DNA from: Ilex aquifolium | Lineage: Eukaryota > Streptophyta > Magnoliopsida > Aquifoliales > Aquifoliaceae | Reading direction: 5' to 3' | Assembly: GCA_951799425.1 (NCBI GenBank) | Contig: OX637410.1 | Location: 3,410,001-3,474,000 of the forward strand | DNA: 64,000 nt | Part shown: one piece after another, positions 32,227-44,037 of the stretch | How the letters are laid out: the number at the start of each line of letters is the position of its first letter | How positions within the stretch are numbered: position 1 is the stretch's first letter | Translations under genes and position numbers: made by a program | Notes under the pieces: generated by a model | The model's database searches: none | Told to the model about the DNA's origin: nothing | What the model saw: only the letters and a program-made list of their open reading frames with translations

Positions 32227-33929
32227 TTACTTAAAAAGCTCATAAATTTCTATATGGTTATTGAACTTCTGTGCTTTCTTGAGTCTTTGAGGGAAAGGAG
32301 CAGGAATAGGACACGAAAGATCTTTTTCCTTTGATGGTTCTGGTTCTTTTTCAATCATAGGTTCAGGCTCAACTGGTTCATTGACTGGGATTGACTCAGG
32401 TTTTGGCTTTGGAATTAACATGTCTCTAATGGTTTTGTCAATTACCTTGTCACTTCTCAGTGTGGTGACAACTTGAGCTTGTTCTTGTGGGGTTTTCATG
32501 GTTAAAGGATTGCCCACATGATATTGATCTTGTGGTTGTTTTGGTTGGGTAGGAAACTTGCCCTTCTCATGTGTGGTCATTGACTGGGTCAGCTTTTGAA
32601 TATGGCTTTTGAGATCCTCGAAGGACTGAGTGGTCTGGGTTTTGAAGTCTTTGAAATCCTGAATGGAATGATTGTTGTAGTTCATTTGACTTTGCATGAA
32701 CTGATTCAATGTGTCCTCAAGACTTCTCTTGTGTGGTGGTTGGTATGGTTGATATGCAGGAGGTCCTTGAGGTGGTGGTTGTGAACCTTGTTGTGGATTC
32801 ATGGGAGTTGGTTGTGTGTTCCTCCAACTGAAGTTCGGGTGATTCCGCCACCCTGGATTATATGTTTCAGAATATGGGTTGGAATAAGACTTGTTAAAAT
32901 TGGAAATTATATTTGTTTGTACTAACAAGACTTTTTTGAATGCCGGAATGGTAGGACACTCCCCAGTAGGGGGTCCTATCAGCGCACAAATTCCACACAC
33001 TTGTTCTGTGTGAGGGGCAACATCAACTTGATTTACCTTTTTCATCTCTAGATCTTCAAGATTTCGAGACAAGGTAGTCATTTTTGCTCTCAGGTCATCA
33101 TCTTCTTTCAAGACATACTTACCCCCTTGGGAAATACATGGTTTGGCTTCAACAGTGGTAAGAGAGGTTGAGTCCCACATCTGAGAACTATCAGATATGG
33201 TGTTAAAAATATTGAATGCCTCCTCTGGACTTTTTTCCATGAACTCTCATTGAGCCATCATTTCAACAAACTAGCGTAGTCTAGTGGGCAAAGAATCATA
33301 GAAAAATCCTACCAGAGTCCAATTCTCAAAATCATGTTGTGTGCAGAATTGGAGAAGATCCTTGAATCTCTCCAAATATTGGTAAAATGTTTCTCCCTCT
33401 TTAACCGAAAAATTCATGATTTGCCTTTTGAATGCATTAGTACGGTGTAAAGGAAAAAACTTTCTAAAAAACTCATTCTGTAATGTCTGCCAGTTTGGTA
33501 TTGAATGGGTTTTCAAAGAATTTGGCCACTGTTTAGCTTTGTCCTTTAAAGAGAAAGGAAAAAGTTTCAACTTGGCCAGTTCAGAATTATCTTGGAATGT
33601 TCCACATACCTCCTCAAAATCTTTAATATGTAGATATGGATTTTCTGATTCAAGTCCATGAAATTGAGGTAGTAATTGTATGTCCCCGCCTTTACATTAA
33701 AGAGGTGAGCATTTGTAGGAAACACAAAACAAGAGGGGACAATGTTTCTTGTGGGATGCAAATAATCCCGTAGAGTTCGAATGTTAGGAACTTCCCCTTC
33801 TCTCCTATCATTGGCCATGCTATTATTAAAAGAGTTTGCTACTGATCGAGGTGAAGATGCTCCAGATTGATTTACAGACTCAACAGATTCTTCTGGCAAA
33901 TTTGGAAAGCCAGGATCGTCCTTAGACAT
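32227..33929 (-). pseudogene. gag: Athila Gag, frameshifted, zinc-knuckle His replaced
   Basis: From the ATG at 33929 the minus strand encodes MSKDDPGFPNLPEES and VPNIRTLRDYLHPTRN. After a frameshift near 33700 come NPYLHIKDFEEVCGTF, KLFPFSLKDKAKQWPNSLK, FFRKFFPLHRTNAFKRQIMNFS and WTLVGFFYDSLPTRLR, two stops, then EEAFNIFNTISDSSQMWD. The nucleocapsid CGICALIGPPTGEC has Pro where CX2CX4HX4C needs His. A Pro/Gln-rich tail with PTYQPPHK-like PYQPPHKRSLEDTLNQF follows. The same blocks occur in the left element and in all plus-strand units. Confidence 0.88.
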
Positions 33930-34015
33930 AAAATAAGAATTATATACAGTAAATAAAAAATATATACAACAAATGAATGTCTTTTCACCTTTTACTTTAA
34001 AACACCTTTTTAGTT

Positions 34016-34032
34016 CCTCAGCAACGGTGCCA
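34016..34032 (-). other. Primer binding site, tRNA-Asp type, decayed (Athila minus)
   Basis: It aligns with the perfect site at 641-657 with three substitutions, two of them C/T type. It lies 6 bp from the LTR edge at 34039. Confidence 0.85.
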
Positions 34033-34038
34033 AAAACT

Positions 34039-35913
34039 TGACTTGATCCGAAATGTGTACACCCAAGTGCAGGCGGTCAAGTTGTAGTTATAATCCAGTT
34101 AAGTCCGGAGTCGAATCCACAGGGAACTAATGTTGGTGTTTCGAAGTAAATAGTGACAGAGACCAAAGTGACTGGAGCCCTTGAGATTTGAAGTTATGAT
34201 ATTTATGGAATTTCCTGGACAGGATATAAGATTCTTTCCAAAGGATTTTTATAGAAAAAATATAATATTCTCTCAAATGTAAAAGTCGTCCTTTAGCTCG
34301 ATGATCTGAACATGTAGTCAATCATCCGGTTGTTATATTTGTGCTTGAGAACTCAATTAATCCCTGTGTCAACAACAAGTTAATTGGAAGATAAAGATGG
34401 ACTGTGAGAATTAAGAGCATGGTTCCGATGTCTTTGTAGAGGTTTACAAGAATTGTCTGTGCCGAGACTCAACCCGTCTACAAACAAGCAAGTAATTCTA
34501 CAATTCATCCAACAACTGTGTTAGTATTCCATTCTTAGTTGAAGCACAATAATGGTGAAGATTGATATGTAGTTATGAAGATCTAGTTGGAGTACTTGCA
34601 AAGAACCAATGAATTCTCCTATGCCAAGAGTCATCTTGTCTTAGAAAGGACTCATGGTTGTACAAAGTACCTTAGCTTTGCTAGATGCATTCAATCATTC
34701 AATAAGCACTCAAAAGATAAAACATTAAGCATAAACAAAATGCACAAATATAACTTTCAAATGATTTATACATGTCAATCACCTCTTACTAAAGAGTGAA
34801 TGAGAAACTACTCACCCTTCATGACTTTGAGAAAGTTAGAAAAGTGAGTGATTCTCATCCCTCCAAATAGAGGGGTTACAAGGTAAAATAAACTACACAA
34901 TGAGCCTATATTCGACGAAGAATAAGTGAATCACTTTCCACCCTTCCAGACTACAAGAGAGCTAGAAAGGTGGAAGAGTTTCACTTCTCTAAGAGAAGAA
35001 GGAAGCTTTTACAATGGAAGCTAATGAAACTAATAATGAAAGTAGAAGAAAGCTAGTTACTTTTGGAGGGTTTCTTCCTCTTCCAAAAGATCTTTATCTC
35101 TGTATATCTATCTCTATGTATATCTCTCTCTATATCTCTCCAAAGAGGAGGGGGTAAAGAAGAGTAAAAGAATAGTTCTTCGTGCTCAAAGTCCAAGTGA
35201 ATGCCCCAAGATCCGGATGGAAAATCAACCACTCTGCATACTGTCTGGGGAATATGTTCGAACGTGGGATGGCGTTCAAACGTTGACTCTTGTCTTTTAT
35301 GATGGGCGTTTGAACACTAACTGGAGTTTGAACGTAATACTCAAGTGGCTTTTGTCTTGCACAGTGAAGAGCTGTAACTTGCCACGTGTCATCACCCTAG
35401 CACTCTTCTAGGGGTCCTCAAATAATTAAAGATAGCGTTCGAACGTGGATTGACATTCAAACGTTGTACTCAAGTAGCTCTATGTTCTTCTTCTCAAGGA
35501 ATAGCTGCAACACACCATATCCCATCACCTTAGCACTCTTGTGGGGGCCCTCAAATAATTCAAGATAGCGTTCGAACGTGGATTAGCGTTTGAACGTTGT
35601 ACTCTAGTAGCTCTTTGTTCTTCTTCTCAGGGAATAGCTGCACGCCATATGCCATCACCCTAGCACTGTTCTGGGGGTCCTTAATTATTTTAAGATGGTG
35701 TTCGAATGTGGATTGACGTTCGAACGTGAATGCCTTGCTTCAAACTTCTCCAATTTTCTTCCATAACATGTGGGTGTTGCATGAAAGTTTGATGTTTATT
35801 GACTTTAGGCCCTTGTACAATTTTTTTCCCTGAAAATGTCATCATTGAAACTCTATCAAAGCATAATTAGTCTTATACAAGCATAGTAACTTGCTAATTT
35901 TAACTATTCATCA
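34039..35913 (-). mobile_element. 5-prime LTR of the minus-strand Athila element
   Basis: 1875 bp, TGATGAATAG to AAGTCA in element sense. The right flank GTACC (35914-35918) matches the left flank of the 3-prime LTR. It keeps about 270 bp (34925-35202) that the 3-prime LTR lacks. A TATCTCTC/TATATCTC-rich low-complexity stretch lies at 35090-35150. I see no clear TATA box. Confidence 0.92.
35256..35727 (-). promoter_or_regulatory. Dyad array, word CGTTCGAACG (Athila 5-prime LTR)
   Basis: It is the counterpart of 17308-17781. Words include GTTCGAAC at 35256-35263, CGTTCGAACG near 35435 and 35570, and 35717-35726, plus decayed GTTCAAAC and GTTTGAAC. The spacer AACTGGAGTTTGAACG near 35320 carries the companion CTGGAG. 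Confidence 0.85.
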
Positions 35914-36609
35914 GTACCGGTACCTCAAACACATGGTACCGATACCTAACCCTTTTGTCTTCCAGATTTTCCCATTCGCCAGGTACCGATACTTAACCAC
36001 TTAGGTACCAGTAGCTAAGCCTACTATTTTCTAGATACCGGTACCTACATGTCGTAGTACCAGTACCTGAGCCCACTGTCCATCAAGGTACCGGTATCTT
36101 CGGCTTGGTACCAGTACTTGAGCCCACTGAAATCTAGGTACTGGTATTCGGTCGAGGTATCAATATCTAGGCTATCCGACAACGTGGTACCAGTACTTAA
36201 TGTATGCTCAAAATACAGTCCATAACAGTTTATTAAATGTTCTCTTCCCACAATTTACAATTCAAAACAAATTACGCCATTGTTTTCCAAAAATGTAATT
36301 TAAAGCCACAACTCGACTTTCTTCATCAACAAGGGCCCAAGTGAGAGCCGTCCACTGGCACTTGTCCTGCACCTGAAATGTTACCCCATAAAAGGTGAGT
36401 CACACTCAATAGGGTATCTCCTAAATAGGTTACCTCTCAACCCAGATGCATATGAAATGTTCACATGCAATTCAAGAAATAGTAATTCTTAGTTAAGTCC
36501 GAGTTGTACCACAAAGATCGAAGAAAATTGGTTTAAAGGTTGAAATTGCTTTATAAAACAAGTGTAGAAATTTTAAAATGGAATTATCAATTGGAAAATG
36601 AATCCTTAG
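35914..36609 (-). mobile_element. 5-prime LTR (family B) of the chromovirus-like element, outer part, with GGTACC-type dyad array
   Basis: It continues the family-B LTR interrupted at 16362. In antisense it matches the family-B block with GATACTCTATTGAGTGT (here GATACCCTATTGAGTGT, near 36400). From 35914 to about 36195 it carries a dyad array (GTACCGGTACC, then decayed GGTACCGATACC, GGTACCAGTAC and similar) with spacers CTTCCAGATTTT and GAGCCCACTG. Similarity to other family-B LTRs fades after about 36480; the rest up to the family-D LTR at 36610 may be diverged LTR. Confidence 0.75.
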
Positions 36610-38313
36610 TGATTAGCACAACATATTGCATATATTGTATGTTGTTATACCCTTTTATACTTGCTTTTGTTGAGAATTTGGAAAGAAATGCATTTAATCT
36701 AACTTTTAATGAAGTTTTGTGTGAATGTAGGTGAAGAATTGTAAATGGGTTGAGTTAAGCTCCCATCGTTGTGTTTAAAGTCAATGAAGATGAGGGGATA
36801 GCTTAAAGGAAGGATTGGAAGGTGAAGAAACTAAGAAAAAGGCAATTTGGATGAAAACCTTCCGGAAGATTTGCACTTGGTCTGCCTATGTACTGCCTAA
36901 ACCTTTTGGAATGTTTTGTCTACTGGAATAAACCTTCCGGAAGCTTTGCAGACTTTTCGGAAGGTTTGGGTCACTGGACTGCTGTTTTCACTGTTCTTGC
37001 ATAAACCTTTCGGAAGGTTTGCATCAACCTTTCGGAAGGTTTTGTCCAGAAAAGCTAGATAGCTTGTAACTCAAGCTCTGCCATTTGGGGGTCCCACCTA
37101 TGATTCTCCCACTTTTCCCCTGACATCCCTTACACATCTACATGCCTCCCCACACCTAAGGTTGTACTTTGGAAGCCCAAGTATTTATGAGGAAGAGAGT
37201 GAAGAAGGAAGCCTGGGAAATTGTAGGCTAGGCTTATCCTAACCTGCCCAAGCCATCAACTCGGCCTGCTATGGATGGGAAGCCTGTCACACATGCTAGA
37301 GGACCTCCATGGACGAAAATGAAAAGACACACTTCACATTATTGAGCATTGTAGAGAGAGAGCTCAAGGATGAAGACATAGTTTGGAGAGAGAAGTTAGA
37401 TTTTTCATTTCCTTTACCCATTTCACTTGTAATCTTCTGCAAGACTCTTGTAAGCTTTATTTATTGCACTTAATGTCATTTATTTCAAGTGCATTGCAAG
37501 TTTATTCAAGTATCTTTCAATCTACCATTGTTACATTGAAGTTTTACATTTCAAGCTTTTTAGTTGGGTATTAAATACACTTATTTTTTTAGTTTCACTT
37601 CTCTTCACTTTAATACAAGTTTAACTTCCATCTCAATACCATGTCTCTTTACACATTGTATGTTCTTGCATTAAATATGAGTGGCTAAGCTTTAAGTTGG
37701 TTAATCCAAGGGAGAATTCCTCTTGGGTATGCTAAATCAACTCGTTTTCATTCTTCCTCATAATGTAAGATGGTTTGGTTTGACTAGGTTGAGTGTGGAC
37801 ATGGTTGTGAGTTCTTGGTACACCGTAGACTTTTCACGGGGTATGCTTGAATCCTCACCTCCATTTTAGTCCCTCGCTTCCTACGAATCAATCGAACATC
37901 TAGGCATCATTGGAAGAATGTCTTGAGTTGATTTGACATTCCCATTGGAATGTCCTCTTTGGATTAGCCAACACTTGTTTTCATTGAATTTTCCATCAAG
38001 AACACAACTCACCAAAACACATATCAAAAGATTTTTACACTTTTCCTTTTTCACCAAAATCACCTTCAACATAATTCACCTTCCTTCCCTGAGGAGATGA
38101 CCTTGGAATATCAATTCCAAGTAAAACACGACACTCAAAAGTCTCTCTACGCTTGGAGAGCACTTTTGTACACACACAAACACATTTCATTCACACACCC
38201 GTTTTCCCATTTCTTGCATGATATCCAAGGGAGAGTGAAACTAACCTAATCGTATAAGCCACATACACACTACCGGAATCATGATAAAAAATTAGGGTTG
38301 ACGGAATAAATCA
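36610..38313 (+). mobile_element. Family-D LTR, 5-prime LTR of plus-strand Athila unit 1
   Basis: It begins TGATTAGCACAA and ends AATAAATCA, 9 bp before the primer site. It matches 52370-54028 along its length and the antisense copy at 20272-21875. It holds a CTTCCGGAAG array (36857-37045). TATTTATG near 37181 is a weak TATA candidate. The right end is inferred from the primer site; the sequence from about 38241 is absent in the antisense copy. Confidence 0.8.
36857..37045 (+). promoter_or_regulatory. Dyad array, word CTTCCGGAAG (family-D LTR, unit 1)
   Basis: CTTCCGGAAG is perfect at 36859-36868 and 36934-36943. Near 37004-37021 and 37027-37044, AAACCTTTCGGAAGGTTT is a one-step decay of an 18-bp palindrome. 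Spacers hold CTACTGGA and CACTGGAC. Confidence 0.85.
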
Positions 38314-38322
38314 AGCATTTTT

Positions 38323-38341
38323 TGCGTCGTTGCAGGGAAAG
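38323..38341 (+). other. Decayed primer binding site of unit 1
   Basis: TGCGTCGTTGCAGGGAAAG aligns with the intact TGGCGCCGTTGCCGGGGAA of unit 2 with four differences, so tRNA-Asp priming would be weakened. Confidence 0.8.
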
Positions 38342-38465
38342 GCAAAGCGTTGAATTGGGAAGGTGATTTTCGGACAACGGAGGTAAGTCTCTTGATTTTC
38401 ATCACGGGCTGAGGTACGTTGCTCCTTGTATATACTTTTGTTTATTTGTCTTTTGTAGATATTTT

Positions 38466-40130
38466 TTTGTATATGGGGACGGGACGACCAAAATAGATTG
38501 GTTAGGCGACTCTTAGGCCCCAACATGAATACTGACCAAGACCCACTCGAGGATGCCGGTGACAACTTTGAGGATGTTGTTGCTAATGTCCCAAGGGGAG
38601 GAGGAGTGCAAGACCCTAGAATTCCAAACCCTTGAATGCACTTCCCTCCTCGGAATGAAGGGAACAATATCCCCATTGATCCCCCGGCGAGGTCAATGCG
38701 GGATTATCTCCAACCAACACGTAGCACCTCCCCCTCATGCATTCTCTAACCGGTCCAAGCTCTTGCCTTCCTAGTCAAGCCAGGAATGTTGTAACTACTT
38801 CCTCAATTCCACGGAATTGAAAGAGAAAATTCTTATTTGCACATTAAGGAGTTTGAGGAAATAGTTGCAACCTTCCTCACTAATCATGCTATGGAAGACA
38901 TAGCTATCTTGAAATTGTTTCCCTTTTCCTTTAAGGAAAAAGCCAAAACGTGGTTAATTTCCTTGAAGCCTCGATCCATAATCTCTTGGGCACAAATGCT
39001 TTTCAAGTTTTTGAACAAATTCTTTCCGGTGCCTAAAACCACCGCTCTTAAAAAGCAAATCTAAAACTTTTCAGAAAATCCCAATGAACAATTTTATCAA
39101 TGTTGGGATCACTACAAGGAATTGCTGCAATCCATTCCACATCATGGTTTTGAATCATGACAATTGGTGAGTTTCTTCTACGAAGGGATTGCACCGGGCC
39201 ATCGACAATTCATTGACATGATGTGCAATGGGGAGTTCTTAAACAAGGATCCCGATGAGGCCCTAGACTACTTTAGTACATTCACACAAAATGTGCAATC
39301 TTGGGATATCATGGATCCCACCGATGTACCGAGGTCTTCTCTGGGTAGTAATCAACCAAGCAAGGGAGGGATGTATGATTTAAGGGACCGGGAGGATTTG
39401 CTTTCCAAAATCACCAAGTTGTCTAGGAAAGTGGAGAGTCTTGAGGTCAATAGGAGACATGAGGTGTCCAACATTTCCAAGACCGAAGAGTTTTGCTCTA
39501 TTTGTGAGAGTGTTGAGCATTCCATATCGGAGTGCCCTAACATTCCGGCACTTAAGGAAGTCTACCATGAGCAAGTCAATGCCTTCAATCAAATTAGGCA
39601 ATCATTCTCCCCGCATTCTAACACTTATAATCCGGGTTGGAGTAATCACCCGAACTTTAGTTGGAAGAATGAGAATCCCACTCCTCACGGGTCTAATGCA
39701 TATTCACCTACCATGTTTCTTAAACAAAGTCAATACCAAGGACAAGGTCAGTCGTCTAGCTCTCAATACCCACGGTCCAATTCACAAGGGTATTCACAAT
39801 ACCCGCCTCCACAATGTTTTTCCCAAAGTCCACCTCCACAAAGTTATGGTCAACAAGGACCATCCAATCCTCCTACCTACCAACCACCTCATAAGAGGAA
39901 TTTGGAGGATGTGGTTCATCAATTCATCCAAAGTCGAACAACCTGCAACAATGGCATTCAGATTCAAATCACAAAACTGACCAATGTCATAGGGACATCA
40001 CAACAAGAGAAAGGGAAATTCCTCGCTCAACCCCAGGAGAACCCTAGAGGCCAACATGTGATTGAGTCATTCAAACCCATAAAGGAGAGTTGTGAGCAAC
40101 CCAAGGCAGTCACCACCCTTTGAAGTGGAA
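38466..40130 (+). pseudogene. gag: Unit 1 Athila Gag, broken, zinc knuckle intact
   Basis: The start ATGTGG of units 2 and 3 reads ATATGG here (about 38470), so the start codon is lost. Recognisable blocks are DDQNRLVRR, then HIKEFEEIVATFLTNHAMED, KLFPFSFKEKAKTWLISLKPRSI, FLNKFFPVPKTTALKKQI and FFYEGIAPGHRQFIDMMCNGEFLNKDPDEALDYF. CSICESVEHSISEC is a complete CX2CX4HX4C knuckle. A Pro/Gln-rich tail ends PTYQPPHKRNLEDVVHQF. Stops include TAA at 39062-39064 and TGA at 39158-39160; frameshifts lie near 38640 and 38770. The 319-codon stretch 39164-40123 is open. Confidence 0.88.
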
Positions 40131-40177
40131 AAAAATTTGATAAGACTATTGTCCCAAAAGTCTCACCCAAGACCATA

Positions 40178-41130
40178 TTGACCAAAGAGAAAGAGACTAA
40201 GGATGACTCCGAGGGGAATGAGGTGAGTGAGAAAGAAAAAGTAGTTGATGTAAGTGTGCATACATGTCCCATTCTGGCCCCTTTTCCCAATCGTTTGAAG
40301 CCACTCATGAAGGTGGCTAACTATTCTGATATTATTGAGATGTTCAAGCAGGTTAAAATCAACATCCCACTCCTCGATCCCATAAAGCAAATCCCTTCAT
40401 GTGCCAAGATTTTGAACAATTTATGTACCATGAAGAGGAAGCTAAATGTGCACAAGAAAACATTCCTCACCAAGCAAGTGAGCTCAATCTTGAGGACCAA
40501 CACCCCACCAAAATTCAAGGATCCCGGATGCCCTACCATCGCCATCACAATAGGGAATTATCGGGTGGAGCAAGCTCTTCTTGATTTGGGGGCAAGTGTC
40601 AACCTTCTACCTTACTCGGTGTATCAACAACTCTAACTTGAAGAGTTGAAGCCAACTCCAATCACTCTTCAATTGGTGGACCGAAGCATTTGAACACCAA
40701 GGGGAGTAGTTAAGGATGTGTTTAGTTCAAGTGGATAATTTTTATTTTCTTGTCGATTTTCTTGTACTTGAAACTCATCCGGTTGTTAACCCTAGCTCAC
40801 AGATTCCTGTCATACTAGGTAGGTCGTTCCTTTCTACTTCTAATGCTATTATTAATTGCAGGCATGGACTAATGAAGCTTACTTTCAAAAATATGACTAT
40901 GGACCTCAACGTATTCAATTTGTGTAAACAACCGGGGGATGATGAGGAAGTACATGAAGTCAATAGGATTGACACATTGGTGGAAGATCACTTGGAGCTT
41001 TTAAGCACATTAGAGCTTAGAGAGGAAGAGGTTGACGATCAAGGGGAGCCGGAGATTTTGAAAGGGGTGGAAAAATGGACCCCTACATTTGAGAAGCTTC
41101 CACATCAAGACAAGAAGATCTTTCCATCGA
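40178..41130 (+). pseudogene. pol: Unit 1 protease region
   Basis: It encodes PNRLKPLMKVANYSDIIEMFKQ, KFKDPGCPTIAITIGNYRVEQ, the active-site DLGASVNLLPYSVYQQL, a stop (TAA, about 40636), TPRGVV, a frameshift near 40715, LVQVDNFYFLVDFLVLETHP, PVILGRSFLSTSNAII and KLTFKNMTMDLNVF. The linker to RT is acidic (EVHEVNRIDTLVEDHLELL). Homologous to 47471-48100 and 56147-56800. Confidence 0.85.
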
Positions 41131-42304
41131 ATGTGCAAAAATCCATCTTGGAGTTGATGCCTTTACCATCCAATCTCAAATATTCTTTCCCGGGGGAGCA
41201 TGAAACCTTCCCTGTGGTAATAAGCTCAACTTTGGAGGCAAGCCAAGAGGAAGAATTGTTATGTGTGTTGAAGAGGCACAAGGGAGCAATTGGTTGGACA
41301 ATTACCGACATCAAGGGGATAAGCCCCCTTATTTGTACACACCGCATCTACCTTGAAGAAGACTCCAAGCCGTCCCGACAACCACAAAGAAGGTTGAATC
41401 CAATTATGAAGGATGAAGTTAGGGACGAGGTACTCAAGCTACTTGATGTGGACATCATCTTTCTGATTGCTGACAGTAAATGGGTGAGTCCCACTCAAGT
41501 AGTGCCAAAGAAATTGGGAGTCACAGTGGTTGCAAATAAGAACAATGAGTTGATTCTGACAAAAGTAGTTGCTTGGTGGAGAGTGTGTATTGACTATCGG
41601 AAGCTCAACTCTTCACAAGAAATGATCACTTCCCTTTGCCATTCCTCGACCAAGTATTGGAGAGAGTAGTCGGACACTTGTTCTATTGTTTCTTGGATGG
41701 ATACTCCAGCTACAATCAAATTGAGATCACATTGGAGGATCAAGAAAAAACCACATTCACTTGCCCCTACGGTACCTTTGCCTACCGATGCATGCCTTTT
41801 GGGTTGTGTAATACCTCAGGGACTTTTCAAAGATGTGTGATGGGAATCTTTAGTGATACGGTGGAGAAGATCATGGAAGTTTTTATGGATGACTTCTCAG
41901 TGTTCGGGGATTCATTTGGAGGATGTTTGGAGAACTTAGAGAGAGTACTTGAGAGATGTGAGGAGAAGAATTTGGTCCTCAACTGGGAGAAGTGCCACTT
42001 CATGGTGACACAAGGGATAGTGCTCGGGCACATTGTTTCGGCGAAGGGGATCGAAGTTGACAAATTAAAGGTGGATGCAATTTTCAACCTCCCCACGCCA
42101 AAGATCGTCAAGGATATCAGGTCGTTTCTTGGCCATGCTGGTTTTTATCGTCGCTTTATAAAGGACTTTAGTGCATTGGCTCATCCCTTGACAAACTTGT
42201 TTTCCAAAGATGTCCCATTTGTGTGGTTGGATAATTGTGAGGCATCGTTTAAAAAACTCAAAAGCATGCTCACTACACCTCTGATTATGCGACCACCCAA
42301 GTGA
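41131..42304 (+). pseudogene. pol: Unit 1 reverse transcriptase, frameshifted
   Basis: It shows LKYSFPGEHETFPVVISSTLE, VLKRHKGAIGWTITDIK, RVCIDYRKLNS, then a one-base loss near 41620 shifts the frame. The second frame (41636-42304) gives FLDQVLERVVGHLFYCFLDGYSSYNQIEI, PFGLCNTSGTFQRCV, catalytic VFMDDFSVFGDSF, LVLNWEKCHFMVTQGIVLGHIVS and FLGHAGFYRRFIKDFSALA. It ends at TGA 42302-42304, a stop shared with unit 2 but not unit 3. Unit 1 keeps the Trp codon that is a stop in units 2 and 3. Confidence 0.88.
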
Positions 42305-42730
42305 GACTTACCTTTTGAGCCTATGTGCGACGCGAATGATTACGCGGTCGGCGCTATGCTCGGTCAAAGGGAAGAAAAAAGACCTTATGTAATATACTAT
42401 GCTAGTAAAACTCTCAATGAAACACAAATGAATTACACCACCATTGAAAAAGAGTTGCTAGCCGTAGTATTTACATTGGATAAATTTCGGTCTTACATCA
42501 TTGGTTCACCTATTTTAGTCTACACTGATCACTCTACTTTGAAGTATCTTTTGTCTAAGTAGGACGCAAAATTGAGACTCATTAGGTGGATACTCCTCCT
42601 ACAAGAATTCAACTTGACAATCAAAGACAAAAAGGGAGTTGAGAACGTGGTGGCAGACCATTTATCCCGACTTGTGGTTCAAGATGCCGATGAGCATATT
42701 CCTATCCCTGAATCTTTTCCGGACAAGCAT
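42305..42730 (+). pseudogene. pol: Unit 1 RNase H
   Basis: It encodes MCDANDYAVGAMLGQ (Asp), [37 protein letters not shown] (Glu), LVYTDHSTLKYLL (Asp) and, after TAG at 42560-42562, [18 protein letters not shown] and [11 protein letters not shown] (Asp). All four catalytic positions are present; the TAG, shared with unit 3, interrupts it. Confidence 0.85.
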
Positions 42731-44037
42731 TTATTTTATATTCATTCTGTTTGTCCTTGGTATGTTGACATATACAATTATCTTGCTACAGGAAAAATAC
42801 CACCACACTGGAGCCCGGAGGATAAATAGAGATTTATGGTGGATGTGAAGTACTTTTACTTCGACAACCCGTACTTGTTCAAGTATTGCCCAGATCAACT
42901 CATGAGGAGATGCGTACCTGAGAATGAACAAAGGGACATCCTTGCATTTTTCCATTTAGAGGCTTGCGGTGGCCACTTCTCTTAAAATAAGACCTCGGCG
43001 AAGGTTTTACAGTCAGGTTTTTATTGGCCCTCATTAATTAAAGACTGTATTTCTTTCTGTAAAGAATGCGATAGGTGCCAACGTTTAGGTAGTGTGACCC
43101 AAAGGAACATGATGCCCCTCTCCCCTGTACTTGTTATTGAGATATTTGACTGTTGGGGCATCGACTTCATGGGTCATTTCCCTATGTCGTTCGGCTACTT
43201 GTACATTCTACTGGCAGTGGACTATGTGTCCAAATGGGTGGAGGCTATCCTAACCAAGACCAATGACCACCAGGTCGTGGTTAAGTTTTTGAAAGAAAAT
43301 ATATTTTCGAAGTTTTGGATGCCTCGTGCCATGATATGCGATGGTGGTTCTCATTTCTGTAATAGGCCATTTGCATCCTTAATGCATATGTATGGTGTCA
43401 CACACAAGATGTCCACCGCGTATCACCCACAAACCAATGGCCAAGCCGAGTTGGCCAATGGGGAAATAAAGAACATCCTAGAGAAAAGGGTGAACTCCAA
43501 TAGGAAGGATTGGTTATTTAGGTTGACTGATGCCCTTTGGGCTTACTGCACTGCTTACAAGACCATTCTAGGCATGTCACCCTATAGGCTCGTCTATGGC
43601 AAGGCTTGCCATTTGTCGGTTGAAATAGAACACAAGGACTATTGGGCCATCAAGACCTTGAACTTCAATTTGAGAATGGCCGGAGAGAATAGGAAGTTAG
43701 AAATGAATGAATTAGAGGAGATTCGTAGAGATGCGTATGAGAGCTCAAAAATTTCAAAAGAGAGGGCTAAAATCTTACATGACAAATCCATTACAAGGAA
43801 ATCATTTGAGACCTGACAAAAAGTGCTCTTGTACAACTTTCGTCTATCTATCTTTCAAGGGAAACTCCGATCCCGTTGGGATGACCCCTATCTTGTCAAG
43901 GTGGCCTACCCCAATGAAGCTGTGGAAATCACCAACCCCGAAGATGGCAAGACATTCAACGTCAATGGTTTTGAAAGTCAAAGGGGTGGAGGAAGAATTG
44001 GTGGATCCGGTCTACCCAAACTTGTTTGAGGATTAAC
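42731..44037 (+). pseudogene. pol: Unit 1 integrase, broken, catalytic triad kept
   Basis: After a stop at 42827-42829 it encodes [24 protein letters not shown], a stop, then [13 protein letters not shown], the block [21 protein letters not shown] (Asp), [15 protein letters not shown] (Asp at 43340-43342), [18 protein letters not shown] (Glu) and [21 protein letters not shown] 240-codon frame (43094-43816) is open and ends in a TGA, followed by [20 protein letters not shown] in the same frame and a deletion before the end near 44030. The His of FCHLEAC is kept but the preceding Cys reads Phe. Unit 1 alone keeps the second Asp. Confidence 0.87.

Larger units (their letters stand above)
16363..35913 (-). 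mobile_element. Full-length minus-strand Athila element (with later insertions)
   Basis: Both LTRs begin TGATGAATAG and end AGTCA in the element sense, and the element is flanked by perfect GTACC duplications (16358-16362 and 35914-35918). Right to left it carries the 5-prime LTR, tRNA-Asp primer site, gag, protease, RT, RNase H, integrase, a noncoding stretch, a third ORF, a polypurine-like tract and the 3-prime LTR. Subtracting the family-A solo LTR (24514-28637) and the family-D LTR (20272-21875) leaves about 13.8 kb, in the Athila size range. All ORFs are broken, so it could move only with proteins supplied in trans. Confidence 0.93.

Noticed and set aside
35090-35150. TATCTCTC/TATATCTC low-complexity stretch as promoter
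   Set aside because: It has TATA-like pieces but no defined box, and the 3-prime LTR lacks it; not called as a promoter.
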